NCBI GenBank assembly: GCA_021613335.1
Contig: JAJTWR010000332.1
Coordinates: 1,193,501-1,257,500, forward strand
Reading direction: 5' to 3'
DNA from: Whitmania pigra
Lineage: Eukaryota > Annelida > Clitellata > Hirudinida > Haemopidae
Length of the DNA stretch: 64,000 nucleotides
Shown: positions 28,020 to 37,722 of the stretch, piece after piece
Layout: the number at the start of each line of letters is the position of its first letter
Position numbering within the stretch: the first letter of the stretch is position 1
The notes under the pieces: generated by a model
The model's input: the letters and a program-made list of their open reading frames with translations, nothing else
Database searches by the model: none
Told to the model about the DNA's origin: nothing
Position numbers and translations under genes: made by a program

Positions 28020-28160
28020 CAGGCAGAGCTCGCGCTGATAACTTCGATGAAATGAATGTTCATTTTGCTTGTTCTTTTTGCCAATCCCAGGTATCCCTCC
28101 AATCGACGATAACGTAGCGGAAAGGTTGAAGGTTGGTTCAAGAATAGCGACAGTCACTGA
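28020..28160 (+). repeat. Repeat copy that also occurs, interrupted, around the first hAT element
   Basis: GCGCTGATAACTTCGATG, AATGAATGTTCATTTTGCTT and GTTGGTTCAAGAATAGCGA occur here in order. The same order occurs at 29255-29282 plus 30509-30600, where the hAT element splits the copy. The identity of the repeat is unknown. Confidence 0.7.
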
Positions 28161-28379
28161 ACTTAGAAACTCCTACCGCGAAGCTAACCGACAAGGAATC
28201 ATCAGAGGAGTGTCCCTTTCATCAAACGTTTCGGCCCAAACTCCTCATGTTCTCGAGGGATGGGCCATACCCGTTGATCAGATGGGTGAACCTGTCGATG
28301 AAAACCCTACCTATCCGACTTCATCGTAACGCACCGCACGTTGTATGGTTATCGATGAGACTATGTGCATCGATTGCAC

Positions 28380-28445
28380 ATAATGCAAACTGAGCGTCAT
28401 AAAGTCTTTGAAGCGGCCGCCGTCACTTACGCTCCCCGGCCGCGC
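28380..28445. other. Short GC-rich island next to a TTATA-rich stretch
   Basis: GCGGCCGCCGTCACTTACGC and CGGCCGCGCGCGCAC stand out sharply from the AT-rich surroundings. An ATATTATATT-type array follows at 28450-28505. It may be part of a decayed retroelement UTR; no function can be assigned. Confidence 0.4.
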
Positions 28446-28539
28446 GCGCACATATTATAAATACTATATTATATTATTGTAAATATTATATTATATTATT
28501 ATATATCAAACGCTCACTCGCGTTTTCACGTCATATGCG

Positions 28540-29180
28540 AATGCGTGCCCCATACATCTCAACAACAATAAATAAATCAATAAAACCGCGATCTTTTCTC
28601 TTAGCAACACTTAAGGCCTCATCAGCTCACGTTGCCGTCTTGATTTCTGCGGTTTTATAAGTCGTTTCACAGTCGTACCTCTCCAAACACTTTCCATATA
28701 CACAGTCAGTGAGGGACTTCGGGGAAGCGTCTCTTTTCATTACTTTCTTGAGATCGCTTTTGAGAACGACATCCAATCCGTCCCTACCACTCCTATCATT
28801 ACCTCGAGGGAACGTGATTCTAGCTCGTGGAGGGTCTTCTATGAGACCGGAAACTCGAAAGTACTCGGAGCTGTGGTGAGACTCCGGTCCGGTATCGTTC
28901 GTCGTTTTACCTGAATGCTCAGCCGAATCAGAACTGTTTCTCCACCTCCCCCTCGCATTTCAGCTTTGCCTGGTGAATCTTAAGTCCCTTCTCGGTCTGA
29001 AGCAAACGATCACATCTACATCTGCTTACTGGCACGCCATTAGCCAGTCCACATCCATAAATCGAGAAACCATTGCCATTTGGTACGGTTACGGCAGGGG
29101 CATTGATGGGTCCGTCATTCTCCTCCTCCTTTGAAATAAGACTGGGACCCTGGGTGCATGATTCTGTTTCAGTCATAGCA
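28540..29180 (-). pseudogene. Retroelement ORF remnant with C2H2-like zinc finger, frameshifted
   Basis: In reverse the first part reads MTETESCTQG ... CRCDRLLQTEKGLKIHQAKL followed by KC, a finger of the C-x-C ... H ... C type with the TEKGLKIH linker. That linker is common upstream of reverse transcriptases in invertebrate non-LTR elements (known family pattern). After a stop or frameshift near 28930, another frame carries PPRARITFPRGNDRSG and LTDCVYGKCLERY, resembling the inter-domain region of the same ORFs. No reverse transcriptase follows, so the copy is truncated and dead. Confidence 0.55.
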
Positions 29181-29282
29181 AGTTCGTTAATCGCAAGGGG
29201 TGCTATCCCAAAAGCTAAACTCGTCTCTCCAAGTCGTCACCCGTCTGCCCAGAGTGCGCTGATGTCCAGGATAACTTCGATG

Positions 29283-30508
29283 CAGTGGCGCAACTAGGGG
29301 GGGGCAGGGGGGCGCAAGCCCCCCCCAGGCCTAATAGGAGAGACCCTGCAATTTTTCCAAATCTGATGAGTTTTTTTTTTGGGGGGGGGGGGGGGGTAAG
29401 GGGATTTAACCTGTTTGAAACTTTGAGACAGAAGATAGTCAAACTCATTAATAAATTATTAAAGATACAAAATAAGTCTGTAGACAGAAGATAGTCAAAC
29501 TCATAATAATAATAATCTGTGTATTTTTAATTCTTTATTAATTATAATTGGTAGTTTTGATTTAAACAGTTTCAAAAATTTTTCGACTGCGTCGGGCTTT
29601 CGTCCCTTTTCTAAACTTGAGCCCCCCCCCCAGGATTTTTCGCTGGTTATCTGATGATCAGATAATGTCGTTTTGACAACCCTGCCTTGGCTGCTCTTGA
29701 TGCTTTGCAGAATGGCACAATGACTCCCGAACTTTCGGAATTCTGCAACATTCATGGAAAAGACGCTGAAAGTGTGCAAAGACAGCTCCAATTCACATCG
29801 ACAAGTTTACGTGCTGATCAGTCTGATCCCAATGCATGTATCGAACTGCAAGATCTTTTCTGTGCCACAAGCATTCAGCCCGAGTTGCATATGCTCGATG
29901 TTGCTCTTATCAGACATTTACGTCATCAGATGCAGAAAGGGCATTTTCTAAACTTCGCCTTATTAAAAGTCATCTCGGGACGACTATGTCTGCCTGTCGT
30001 TTGCAAAGTTTATTGAGAATACCTGTGAACAAAACAACTACTGCACTTCTTCCAGTAAATAAAATGGTGAACAGATTTTCACAGACTGATCGAAAAATTA
30101 TTTTGTAACTGCAAACACATCAAAATGTAATTTAGACTACAACATTTCAAAATTGTTTTAAACTGTTTAGGATCTTAATTTTATACATAATTTAGATTAG
30201 GTGAAATGTTTAGGATATCAATCATATCATATTACAATTTTAAACATCATAAACTTTTTTTTTCAGTTGCTTTAACTGGCTTGAAACTTTGAAACAGAAG
30301 ATAGTCAAGCTCATTAATAAATTATTAAAGATACAAAAAAGACTGCAGACTTATAAATAAAAACTTATAATAATAATCTGTTCTATCTTTAATTCTTTAT
30401 TAATTAAAATTAGTAGTATTGATTTGAACAGTTTCAAAAATTTTTCGACTGCGTCGGGCTTTTCTAAACTTGAGCCCCCCCCAGCATTTTTCGCTGGTTG
30501 CGCCCCTG
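29283..30508 (+). mobile_element. Defective hAT-superfamily DNA transposon (hAT-1) with 8-bp target duplication
   Basis: Terminal inverted repeats: the left end begins CAGTGGCGCAACTAG, and the right end read in reverse begins CAGGGGCGCAACCAGCG. Both sides are flanked by the identical octamer CTTCGATG (29275-29282 and 30509-30516), the target-site size of hAT transposons. Inside are transposase fragments (29640-30110). A block of about 240 bp (29400-29640) recurs in the same direction at 30275-30500, including the GCGTCGGGCTTT and CTTGAGCCCCCCCC motifs. The element is therefore internally rearranged and cannot code for an intact transposase. Confidence 0.9.
29640..30110 (+). pseudogene. hAT transposase C-terminal fragments, frameshifted
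   Basis: One frame gives LAALDALQNGTMTPELSEF and CNIHGKDAESVQRQLQF. A second frame further on gives SSDAERAFSKLRLIKSHLG, the hAT dimerisation motif (AERxFSxLKxIKxxLRS). The shift between frames near 29860-29920 and the missing N-terminal catalytic part mark it as a relic. Confidence 0.85.
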
Positions 30509-31499
30509 CTTCGATGGAATGAATGTTCATTTTGCTTCTTTTTGTTGTATCCCTCCAATCGAAGTTGAAAGTTGGTTCAAGAATAGCGAGAGACATTGAA
30601 ATATTTTTAGTAGCGAGAAAACATTGAAATATTTATAATAACTACAGCGTTAGATTTAATGGTTGTTAAGTGTTCTTCGTTATTGCTCCATCAGAGTGGT
30701 CTGCCATCTGTAGTAAAGTGTCTAATTGATTCATGCGATGACAGCGAACATAGATTAGATGCCTTGATGCAAGTCAATCTTAAGAAGGAAGAACAGGCAT
30801 TAGACTGGTCCGAACGCTATGAAAATCTCTCTTAGTACTTCGCGAGTAAAAAAAGACTTTCCTTAGCAAAGACTTCGGATCACATAACTTGTTCAAGGTG
30901 AGTTTGTTATTAAATATTAGATTATTGTTTCGATTTGTTGTCACATCCTTGGTTATTAGATTATAATTGTTATCAGATATTTTGGTTATCAGAAAATATT
31001 TCTGACAAGAAAATTTATGTGTTTTGCAGTAGTGTCATCGCCGTTACTGGGTCAGATCAAATGAACTCAGTAAGCACACGTAGCCAGAAAATGATTTCGG
31101 GAGGATTCATTTTGTTATTTTTCAAAATCATAATCAAAATCAAATGATAATATTAATAAAAGAGATAATTTTAAGTTTTTACGATGTTTTATAAATCAAC
31201 AAAATTTACGATTAAAATCTTTTTTTAATGTTTCGGAGGGGAGATTGAACCCGTAAAAACGTATACAACCAGAAATGCAAATTCCTTCTTATTCAATTGG
31301 TTTTGAAAATTGACAAGATTTTCTGATTTCAATTACAATTTACAATTTATTTATCTTAGTTTTTGAGTGCACAAAAAGATCCCATATGGATGTTTTGGCA
31401 CAAACAAGCAAATCCGATTTAGTTCTTCCAAACAATTGATGAAACGAAAATTTTTCAGACAAAAATAAAAATAATTCAATAGGACCATTGGAGAAGATA

Positions 31500-33430
31500 A
31501 GTTTTAAGTAACGATTTAAACAGTTCAATTGTCGGAGCACAACGGATCTCGAAAGGAAGTAAATTCAATATCTTGGGTTCGCAGACATGGAACGACGGTC
31601 TCCCTGCTTGACTGTCCGGGACCTAAAAACAAGAAGAGCCCTGTTGCTAGAGGACCGGAGGAAAGCCCTGCCGGGGACAGATGATGAGCCGTTAGAAGTT
31701 CGGTAAGGTATTGCTGGGCGCTGCCTATGGCGGCCTTGTAAACTAGAAGGAGGATTTTGGAGGTGATTCTGTTTTCAATTTTTAGCCACTTTCTCTCAGG
31801 AAATGAGTGAAGAGATCGAAAGATCTTCCACCACAAATGAGCCTCGCCGTATTCATGACTGCTTGAAGAGTGAGCAGAGTTTGGCAATTGACATTGGCAA
31901 TGATCGAATTGCAAACATTGAGAGCATGAGCTGAACTATGAGGGATATAAAAATTTGATGTCGGACGAACGTTTTAGCGTCTTTGAGGAAGCGAAGCCTG
32001 GTATTACAGCTTGCAGCAACCCGATTAACGTGAGGATTCATCGTCAGGAATGTATCAAGATATGCCCCGAGGATTCCGACTGTCCGCGAAGGGCTAATGG
32101 TAACACCTGCCGGTTCTAGTAAGCTAATGGAGTTAATGCTGCTGCATCTGGCTGCAGATCCAAACCATATTGCCTCCATCTCATGTCAGGGTCGAGCCGT
32201 AGTCGATTGGATGATGTCCACGAGACAATCTGCTCGAGACAAGTCGACACTCGACTAGTGTTGTGAGCGTGAAATATTTCAATTGTTTTATTTCAAAATG
32301 TTTTGTTTTTTTTGAAATATTTCAACACAAAAAAACACAAAAAAAACAAAAACAAATTAATGTTAATTAAAAAAATTAAGTTAAGTTAAAAAAATTAATT
32401 AATTAAAAAAAGTTTTATTGTTTATTACTAATTTTGTAATTATTTATCGTGCAGGAAATTATTAATTAATTTTTGTAAATTTATTACGTAATATTCAGCA
32501 TCTTTTGTCTTTACAAAAATCAACTTCAGTGGGGGCAATCATTGAACAGAAATATCCTCACATTTATTGCTATGGTTGCTGTGCTCACGGACTTAACCTC
32601 TTGATGAATGATATTGCCAAGATGACACCTATAAACCAGGTAATATCAAGTTCAATAAATGTAATATAGGAGTTCAAAAGAAGCAATCGACAACATTGTT
32701 GAAGTCCAAAGTCCTTCCACAAAATACTTTTACATCATTGAAACTACCTGTGAAAACTAGATGGGGCTCCAATGTAATATCATTAAGAAGCTTGGTGGAA
32801 AGGTATATGTTCATCACGACCTCTTGCTAAAGTAGCTTCTAAGATTTTGTCATTGCCTGCAACAACCGCTGTAATTGAAAGAAGTTTCAGTGCCTATTCA
32901 TTTATCCAGAATGATTAACGGAACCGCCTCACCACAAACAGAGCTGAAAAACTAGTTTTTATTTCCCAAAACTTAAAGCTTATGGCTTGCAGTACTTCAG
33001 AAAGTAATCACAACTCTGAAGCAGAAGACGAAGAATCTGAGAAGGATGAAGACAGTGAAATTGATGAAAAGGATCAAAACTGATTTAAATTAGCACTGCT
33101 ATTCTTATTTTTTATTGTTTGTCTTATTGAAGTTGCAATAAATCTGTTTGTCCAATCATGAATTATCATTTTATCGATAAATTTAAAAAAAAACAATAAA
33201 AACCAAAAAAACCCATAAAAAACTCATAAAAAACACAAAAAAAACTCGGACCAAAAAAAACATGTTTTTTTACAACTCTACACTCGACTGACAAGAGCCG
33301 AAACTCCTTCAAGATTGCAGTGGCCAAAGTTTTGAATGTCTGTGGGCTGTGTGTAAATATCGCATAGAAAGTTTGTTCTGCTTGCATCCACGTCTCGCGG
33401 TGATCGCATAGTAACCACGCACAGATCCCC
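31500..33430 (-). mobile_element. Broken LINE reverse transcriptase remnant, split by a hAT element
   Basis: Two parts flank the hAT-2 insertion. On the right side (33290-33430, reverse) a frame reads DIYTQPTDIQNFGHCNLEGV. It continues across the insertion to VSTCLEQIVSW and SNRLRLDP on the left side (32255-32180). After a frameshift the left side continues MEAIWFGSAARCSS and VTISPSRTVGILGAYLD, then ITSKILLLVYKAAIGSAQQYL near 31720. These match the palm-to-thumb and C-terminal regions of jockey/CR1-type reverse transcriptases (family knowledge). Several frameshifts and 5' truncation make it a pseudogene. The family differs from the LINE at 1-3430. Confidence 0.8.
32256..33280 (+). mobile_element. 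Defective hAT-superfamily transposon (hAT-2) with 8-bp target duplication
   Basis: The left end starts TAGTGTTGTGAGC and the right end, read in reverse, starts TAGAGTTGTAAAAAAACATG. Identical octamers CACTCGAC flank it (32248-32255 and 33281-33288). The interior encodes fragments of an Ac-like transposase: KYPHIYCYGCCAHGLNLL near 32550, LPVKTRWGSNVISL near 32750, and the dimerisation motif PATTAVIERSFSAYSFI near 32860, followed by an in-frame stop before RNRLTTNRAEKLVF. At about 1.0 kb it is an internally deleted copy of a normally 2.5-4 kb element. Confidence 0.9.
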
Positions 33431-33439
33431 GGTTTCAAA

Positions 33440-33870
33440 CGCTTAATATTTGTGGCAACTTAATAATTTATTCCCATTTCATTATTATAAATATTTCGAA
33501 AGGAACAAAGCAGAAAGTGCTACCTCTATGCATCATGAAAAGAAATGTGAACCGGCATCAAGACTTTTAAACGCGATTTAATGAGTGACAAATAACCAAG
33601 GATATGTGACATATGTCTATATTTATATTTTAGTTCGATTAGAGATCTTTTGTTACGCTTGTCTATGTCGTCGCCATCTTTGGTCTGGACTGTTTTGTTT
33701 AGCTGTTGTCATTGTGTTTAGACAGTTATAGATTGCAATAAACGGAAACATTACAGTAATTTTAGTTTCTAAATGTTAAATACTTTGATCCCAGTTTTTA
33801 TATATTTAAGATATATATATATATATACGTGTTTCTTCAAAAAAAATTTTATTTTAGAAATACATTTCAC
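33440..33870. other. Intergenic AT-rich DNA
   Basis: No element recognised. A short ATATATAT run lies at 33810-33830. Confidence 0.35.
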
Positions 33871-33873
33871 CAC

Positions 33874-35062
33874 TGCGCTGAGGTTTAAAGCCCCTAATAT
33901 CTGTCCCGAAAATGGGAGGAGTCGCAAAAAGGAGCGGGCTATGTTATGTAACAAAAAGTGGTGTGCTATAATTTAACTTAAAATGTCCTTTAAGAAAATA
34001 GTGAATTGTTATTAAATTATTTAGTTATAATGACCAAAGATTTTATATATATTTTTTTTATTACGATATGACATCAGACGTTAGAACTTAAAGTTTGTTA
34101 AATATAAAGTGAAAACATTACTTTGGAATTAATATGTAATTATTTTAAGAAAGCCCTTAAAGGCATCATAATTTTTATATCATCTAGAAAAACCATTCCG
34201 AAAGTGGCCTTGAGGTCTTGATTACATGATTGACCACCATAAAGATTGTCGTATTTGATTTGATATGGTAAGGAAGGTGCCACATGCTTTTTTTAATAGC
34301 CTCAAGATGTTTTTTTTATTCATTTTTCAGAATATGAGTCAGAGGCTCCCGCTGAGAGATAAGCTCTACAATTTCTGACATTTTTCATTATCATTACCTT
34401 TACATGTGTCCTAAATAATACCTTGCTATTCAGTTACATCTTGGATTAAGTTTATTTATGTCTTCACTTTCTTAAATATATCATTTTCTTTACAAAGTCT
34501 TTGAAGATATTTTCAAGTTATCTCATTTAATAACTTTTAATTAATACTTTTGTAGTTATGAAAACTACACGTGCTACACCTCCAGGCATGCATTTTCCCT
34601 ATTTCTATTGTGTGTTGGAACAAAACGGCAATCAGTGCTTGGTGGCACTGTTTGCTGTTGCTAATGAAACAGGTGCTGATATACGTGAAGCATTGAATAT
34701 AATTAAACAATTCTCTCTTTTTTGGAACTCCCACTTCATGATGGATGGATCTGGGGCTCAAAGGAGTGCAGTGAAGCAATTGTTTTCAGGCAATTTATAT
34801 GTTACAATATGGAATAAAAAAATCTATTCGGTAATATTCGACCAAGATTCTCCTCCCCGAAAACAAACCTAAGTCACCTCTTTTTTTTTAGTAAAATAAA
34901 CATGGAAGGACATTTAGTTCGTTGTGAATACACCGGCAGCTCGGCATTTTCGAGCCATTTTGGTTCTCAAAATTTGCTTTAAAAATATAGCTCCTCCCCT
35001 CTTTGCGACTCCTCCCACTTCCGGGACAGTTATTAGGGTCTTTAAGCTCAGCCCCACTCTTG
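33874..35062 (+). mobile_element. DNA transposon with long terminal inverted repeats, possibly MULE-like
   Basis: About 65 bp at the left (33875-33940) and at the right (34989-35061) are inverted copies. Shared blocks are GCTGAG(G/C)TTTAAAG-like, CCCTAATA(T/A)CTGTCCCG and TGGGAGGAGTCGCAAA. The interior carries a 104-codon open frame at 34558-34872 (FYCVLEQNGNQCLVALFAVA ... FWNSHFMMDGSGAQRSA). That pattern could be a Mutator-type transposase piece, since MULE cores have an FxxDxxxAExxAI-like box, but the assignment is weak. A diverged relative of the right-hand repeat lies at 36905-36995. Exact termini and target duplication were not resolved. Confidence 0.6.
34558..34872 (+). pseudogene. Possible transposase fragment inside the inverted-repeat element
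   Basis: Open frame of 104 codons. LEQNGNQCLVALFAVANETG and DIREALNIIKQF are followed by WNSHFMMDGSGAQRSAVKQL. The last block resembles the region around the second catalytic acid of Mutator-like transposases, where a call for help from longer homologues would be needed. It is short and likely a truncated relic. Confidence 0.35.
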
Positions 35063-35214
35063 CGTTTCAACCACGGAATTTCCCTTTCGACCTGAGTCGA
35101 AATCATGTTTCAGCGTTGATATTAATTATTCATAACGAACTCGTTCAGGTTAGGGTTAATAAAGTCGCGGGCCGGCAGCCGAATTGCGAGCTCGCCTAGC
35201 AAGTAGAAGAAAAC

Positions 35215-35375
35215 GAGGGCGAGAATAGTTTGTACTGCAATAACGAGTCAGCCAGCGGAGTCGCCAGGACCAGCCGAGGCACTCCTAGTTTACAAAAATA
35301 GCGTTATATCAACATTCTCCACTGGAGGATCTAGCAAAATTAGAAATAGATGATCAGCCAGCAAAGTAGCTTTGA
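35215..35375 (-). repeat. Dispersed repeat family A, copy 3
   Basis: Reverse copy with CAGGACCAGCCGAGGCACTC and AACATTCTCCACTGGAGGAT matching copies 1 and 2. The AGCAAAGTAGCTTTG block matches copies 2 and 4. A further piece bearing TTATTAACGTCC and ACTAGATGATTAGG lies at 35405-35445. Confidence 0.75.
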
Positions 35376-35576
35376 TCTGTGAGAGCAATAATCGTTATGG
35401 CATGAATTTATTAACGTCCATTTCATGACTAGATGATTAGGGTAAGAAGCCTTTTTTTGTATTTTATCAAGAATCAGATTGAAACTGTTTATATATAATG
35501 TGCCTATCTTTATAGCAGGGATGGTCAACATTAACCTTTCATGCATAATATTTATAAAACATGGGTCAATGATTAT

Positions 35577-35808
35577 TGTTGTATCTTTACTACTATGTTC
35601 GTTTATTGCTATAACTAACTATAGAAAGTATGAGAAACCAACTGGGAGATGGATTGGAGTAGAATGAGAGAATAGTCAGAGTGATCGGAGAGCTATAGAA
35701 GAGCTACAGAAGAGCGATCTTTAACTTAATACATCGCTACAAGAGGTAGCGATAGAAGATACTGATATTATATAAAACTAATTATATAATTAATATTCCA
35801 CTACAACA
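35577..35808 (-). repeat. LTR of an LTR retrotransposon (3' LTR, element on the reverse strand)
   Basis: A 232-bp unit with short inverted ends (TGTTGTA ... TACAACA, the TG/CA rule). On the reverse strand it is immediately preceded by a purine run, AGAAGGGGAGG (35809-35819), the expected polypurine tract that primes plus-strand DNA. No second LTR was found in the window, so only the 3' end of the element is seen or it is fragmentary. Confidence 0.65.
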
Positions 35809-35817
35809 CCTCCCCTT

Positions 35818-36400
35818 CTATATAAAATTATAGTTGGTCTTGCCTCTATCAAAAGGCCAGTAGGTCTTATCCTTTATATGAACTTTCCAATGGTTAGTAT
35901 TTAATCTTATTCTCTGTTGTCGTTCAATTGTTGGAATCGCTGCCAGCAATTCTTTAATCACGACTCTTTTATTGGACTCCAACCAATACCATCTTTTTCT
36001 ATCAAACCTATTTAGTTCATCTAAATCTTGATGGAAACTTCTCCTCTTAGGTTTGAAGTCTTGTGATTGTCCTCTATGTCGATCTTTCCTACTCACCTTA
36101 ACTTTGTACGACCTTCTATTCATTCCTCGTCCTTCCTTCAGGAAAATCTGAAGGTCTCTTTGCCTTAACCTTTCTTGGTGTCTTGATCTCGCGAACCAAC
36201 CTTATATGCATTCCTTTTTCCTCCTTCAGGGAAAACTGAAAGCCTGTTGGAATCATTAGTCTTGCCTTGATTTCTCTTGACCTCATGGTTTTTCGAACCA
36301 ACCTTCTATCTGACCCTCTACTCTTCTTTAGGGAAGGCCGATGACTTGTTCTTTCTTTGGCCTTCCTTGGTCTCGCTTACCATTTGGTTACCAAATCAAA
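35818..36400 (-). pseudogene. Possible 3' coding tail of the LTR retrotransposon
   Basis: Reverse frames are rich in Arg/Lys. One (36123-35818) ends WPFDRGKTNYNFI plus stop, just before the polypurine tract. The next upstream frame holds repeated basic motifs (PSDFPEGR, FSLKEEKGMH) from a tandemly repetitive stretch at 36110-36370. Position suggests the end of a gag-pol or accessory ORF. No protease, integrase or reverse transcriptase motif is visible, so this is context only. Confidence 0.35.
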
Positions 36401-37084
36401 TATTTCAAAGGACGGGAAGCCTGACAAAATAATGAAGTCACTTTAAGAACTTTCTCTTTATTATATCTTAACTTTAAAAGGACTTGTAAGACATTCCATT
36501 ACTGGAAGGACTTCCGCTTAAGATGTCTCGCGATATTTGGAGCAAGTATGTTGTTCCACAATTTTAAAGGCTAATGAGTTATACATATTTGGAAAGAAAT
36601 CTTAATGAACATTTTGATGCACATTTCATTAGTCGACAAGTCGTGGTTACTGAGTAAGAAGACTTTTGAACGAATTCCACAAATTCCTAATAACTTCAAA
36701 AATTTGAAAATCTTCCTACAATTGATATATAAACATTTTTGAAAAGCATTTGAAACGTAGTTTCTAAATATTATAATTTGAAATTTCGCATTAGAAATTA
36801 AATATGAGTGTCTGCTAACTTCAGCTACCTTAGAGACTAGGCTTTTACCATTATATAAGTGTCTGCTGGCGGAAGACAAGTTTCAGTATAAGTTAAAACA
36901 CATCACATCATCTGTGTGACAAAACAAAGCTTCTCCCCTGCCTGCGGCTCCTTCTTCTTCCGTCTCCGAAAACAGGCTCTTTAAGCCTCAGCCGTACTAT
37001 AGATTGTTCGCTACTAGCACATAAATCAATACCAAACAAATTGCCGACTTTAAGTTTTATTACGACTAACCCCTGACTCTATAC

Positions 37085-37330
37085 TAGGCACAAAAAAGGG
37101 TCATCTCCTTAAGTTGTTCAAAAGTTTGCCCCCATGTCCCTGGAAAAGCTGAAATGTCGTGCCTGTGTAAATATTATTAAAAAACAAATGTTAACGAAAT
37201 GAAAAGTAATTGGGGGCCAACGGATTTTGGACTAGACGCAAGAAAAGGTCATCTCTTATTTTACGACGGTTCCTCCCTCCTTGATGCAAAAATAGTCTTC
37301 TCAAATGCTCAAAAGCAAAATTCTAGTTTT
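37085..37330 (+). repeat. Dispersed repeat family B, copy 3
   Basis: Two related blocks: AAAGGGTCATCTCCTTAAG with TTTGCCCCC near 37090-37130, and AAAAGGTCATCTCTTATTTT near 37240. They match 11340-11520 and the reverse of 20575-20760. Confidence 0.55.
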
Positions 37331-37369
37331 TAGTTTACCCACAAAGCACGCGATGGCATGGTCGATTGG

Positions 37370-37500
37370 TATTTTATTAACGTCCATTTCATAAGACCAA
37401 CTATGTAATGTTTTATTAACGTCCGTTGCATATCTAGATGATTAGGACGTACTATGTTTATTTATTTGATTAAAGTCCGTTGCATAACTGACTATGCTAG
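37370..37500 (+). repeat. Clustered end fragments of repeat family A
   Basis: Three close copies of a (T)TTATTAACGTCC(A/G)TT-type end (37372, 37415, 37460), two followed by GCATA and one by ATCTAGATGATTAGGACG. This suggests serial insertion of small inverted-repeat elements. Confidence 0.5.
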
Positions 37501-37722
37501 AAATTGGTTTTATATAGCGGGCAGCATCGGCCAGATATCGTTGTGCTATATAGGTAGACCTTTAATTTTTTCTTACTTAAAAAAGAATCATTCAATTGAT
37601 TTATTACACTTGATTTTTTAATTCACTTTTTATAAGATGTTAAATGCATGCTTATTATTCTATGTTTCGTGTTTGAGCTTTTTAATTTCTCAGTTATTTT
37701 TAGTTTTGTTCGTGAGTTTGGG

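Larger units (their letters stand above)
36400..37722. other. Intergenic region with repeat fragments
   Basis: Contains a diverged inverted-repeat end (36905-36995), repeat family B copy 3 (37085-37330), and several short pieces with TTATTAACGTCC and CCGTTGCATAACT (37370-37500), which are ends of repeat family A. The last 200 bp are AT-rich and should hold the DCAF17 promoter. Confidence 0.5.

Noticed and set aside
28069..28329. 86-codon forward frame with IPPIDDNVAERLKVGSRIA
   Set aside because: It overlaps a duplicated repeat whose second copy does not keep the frame.
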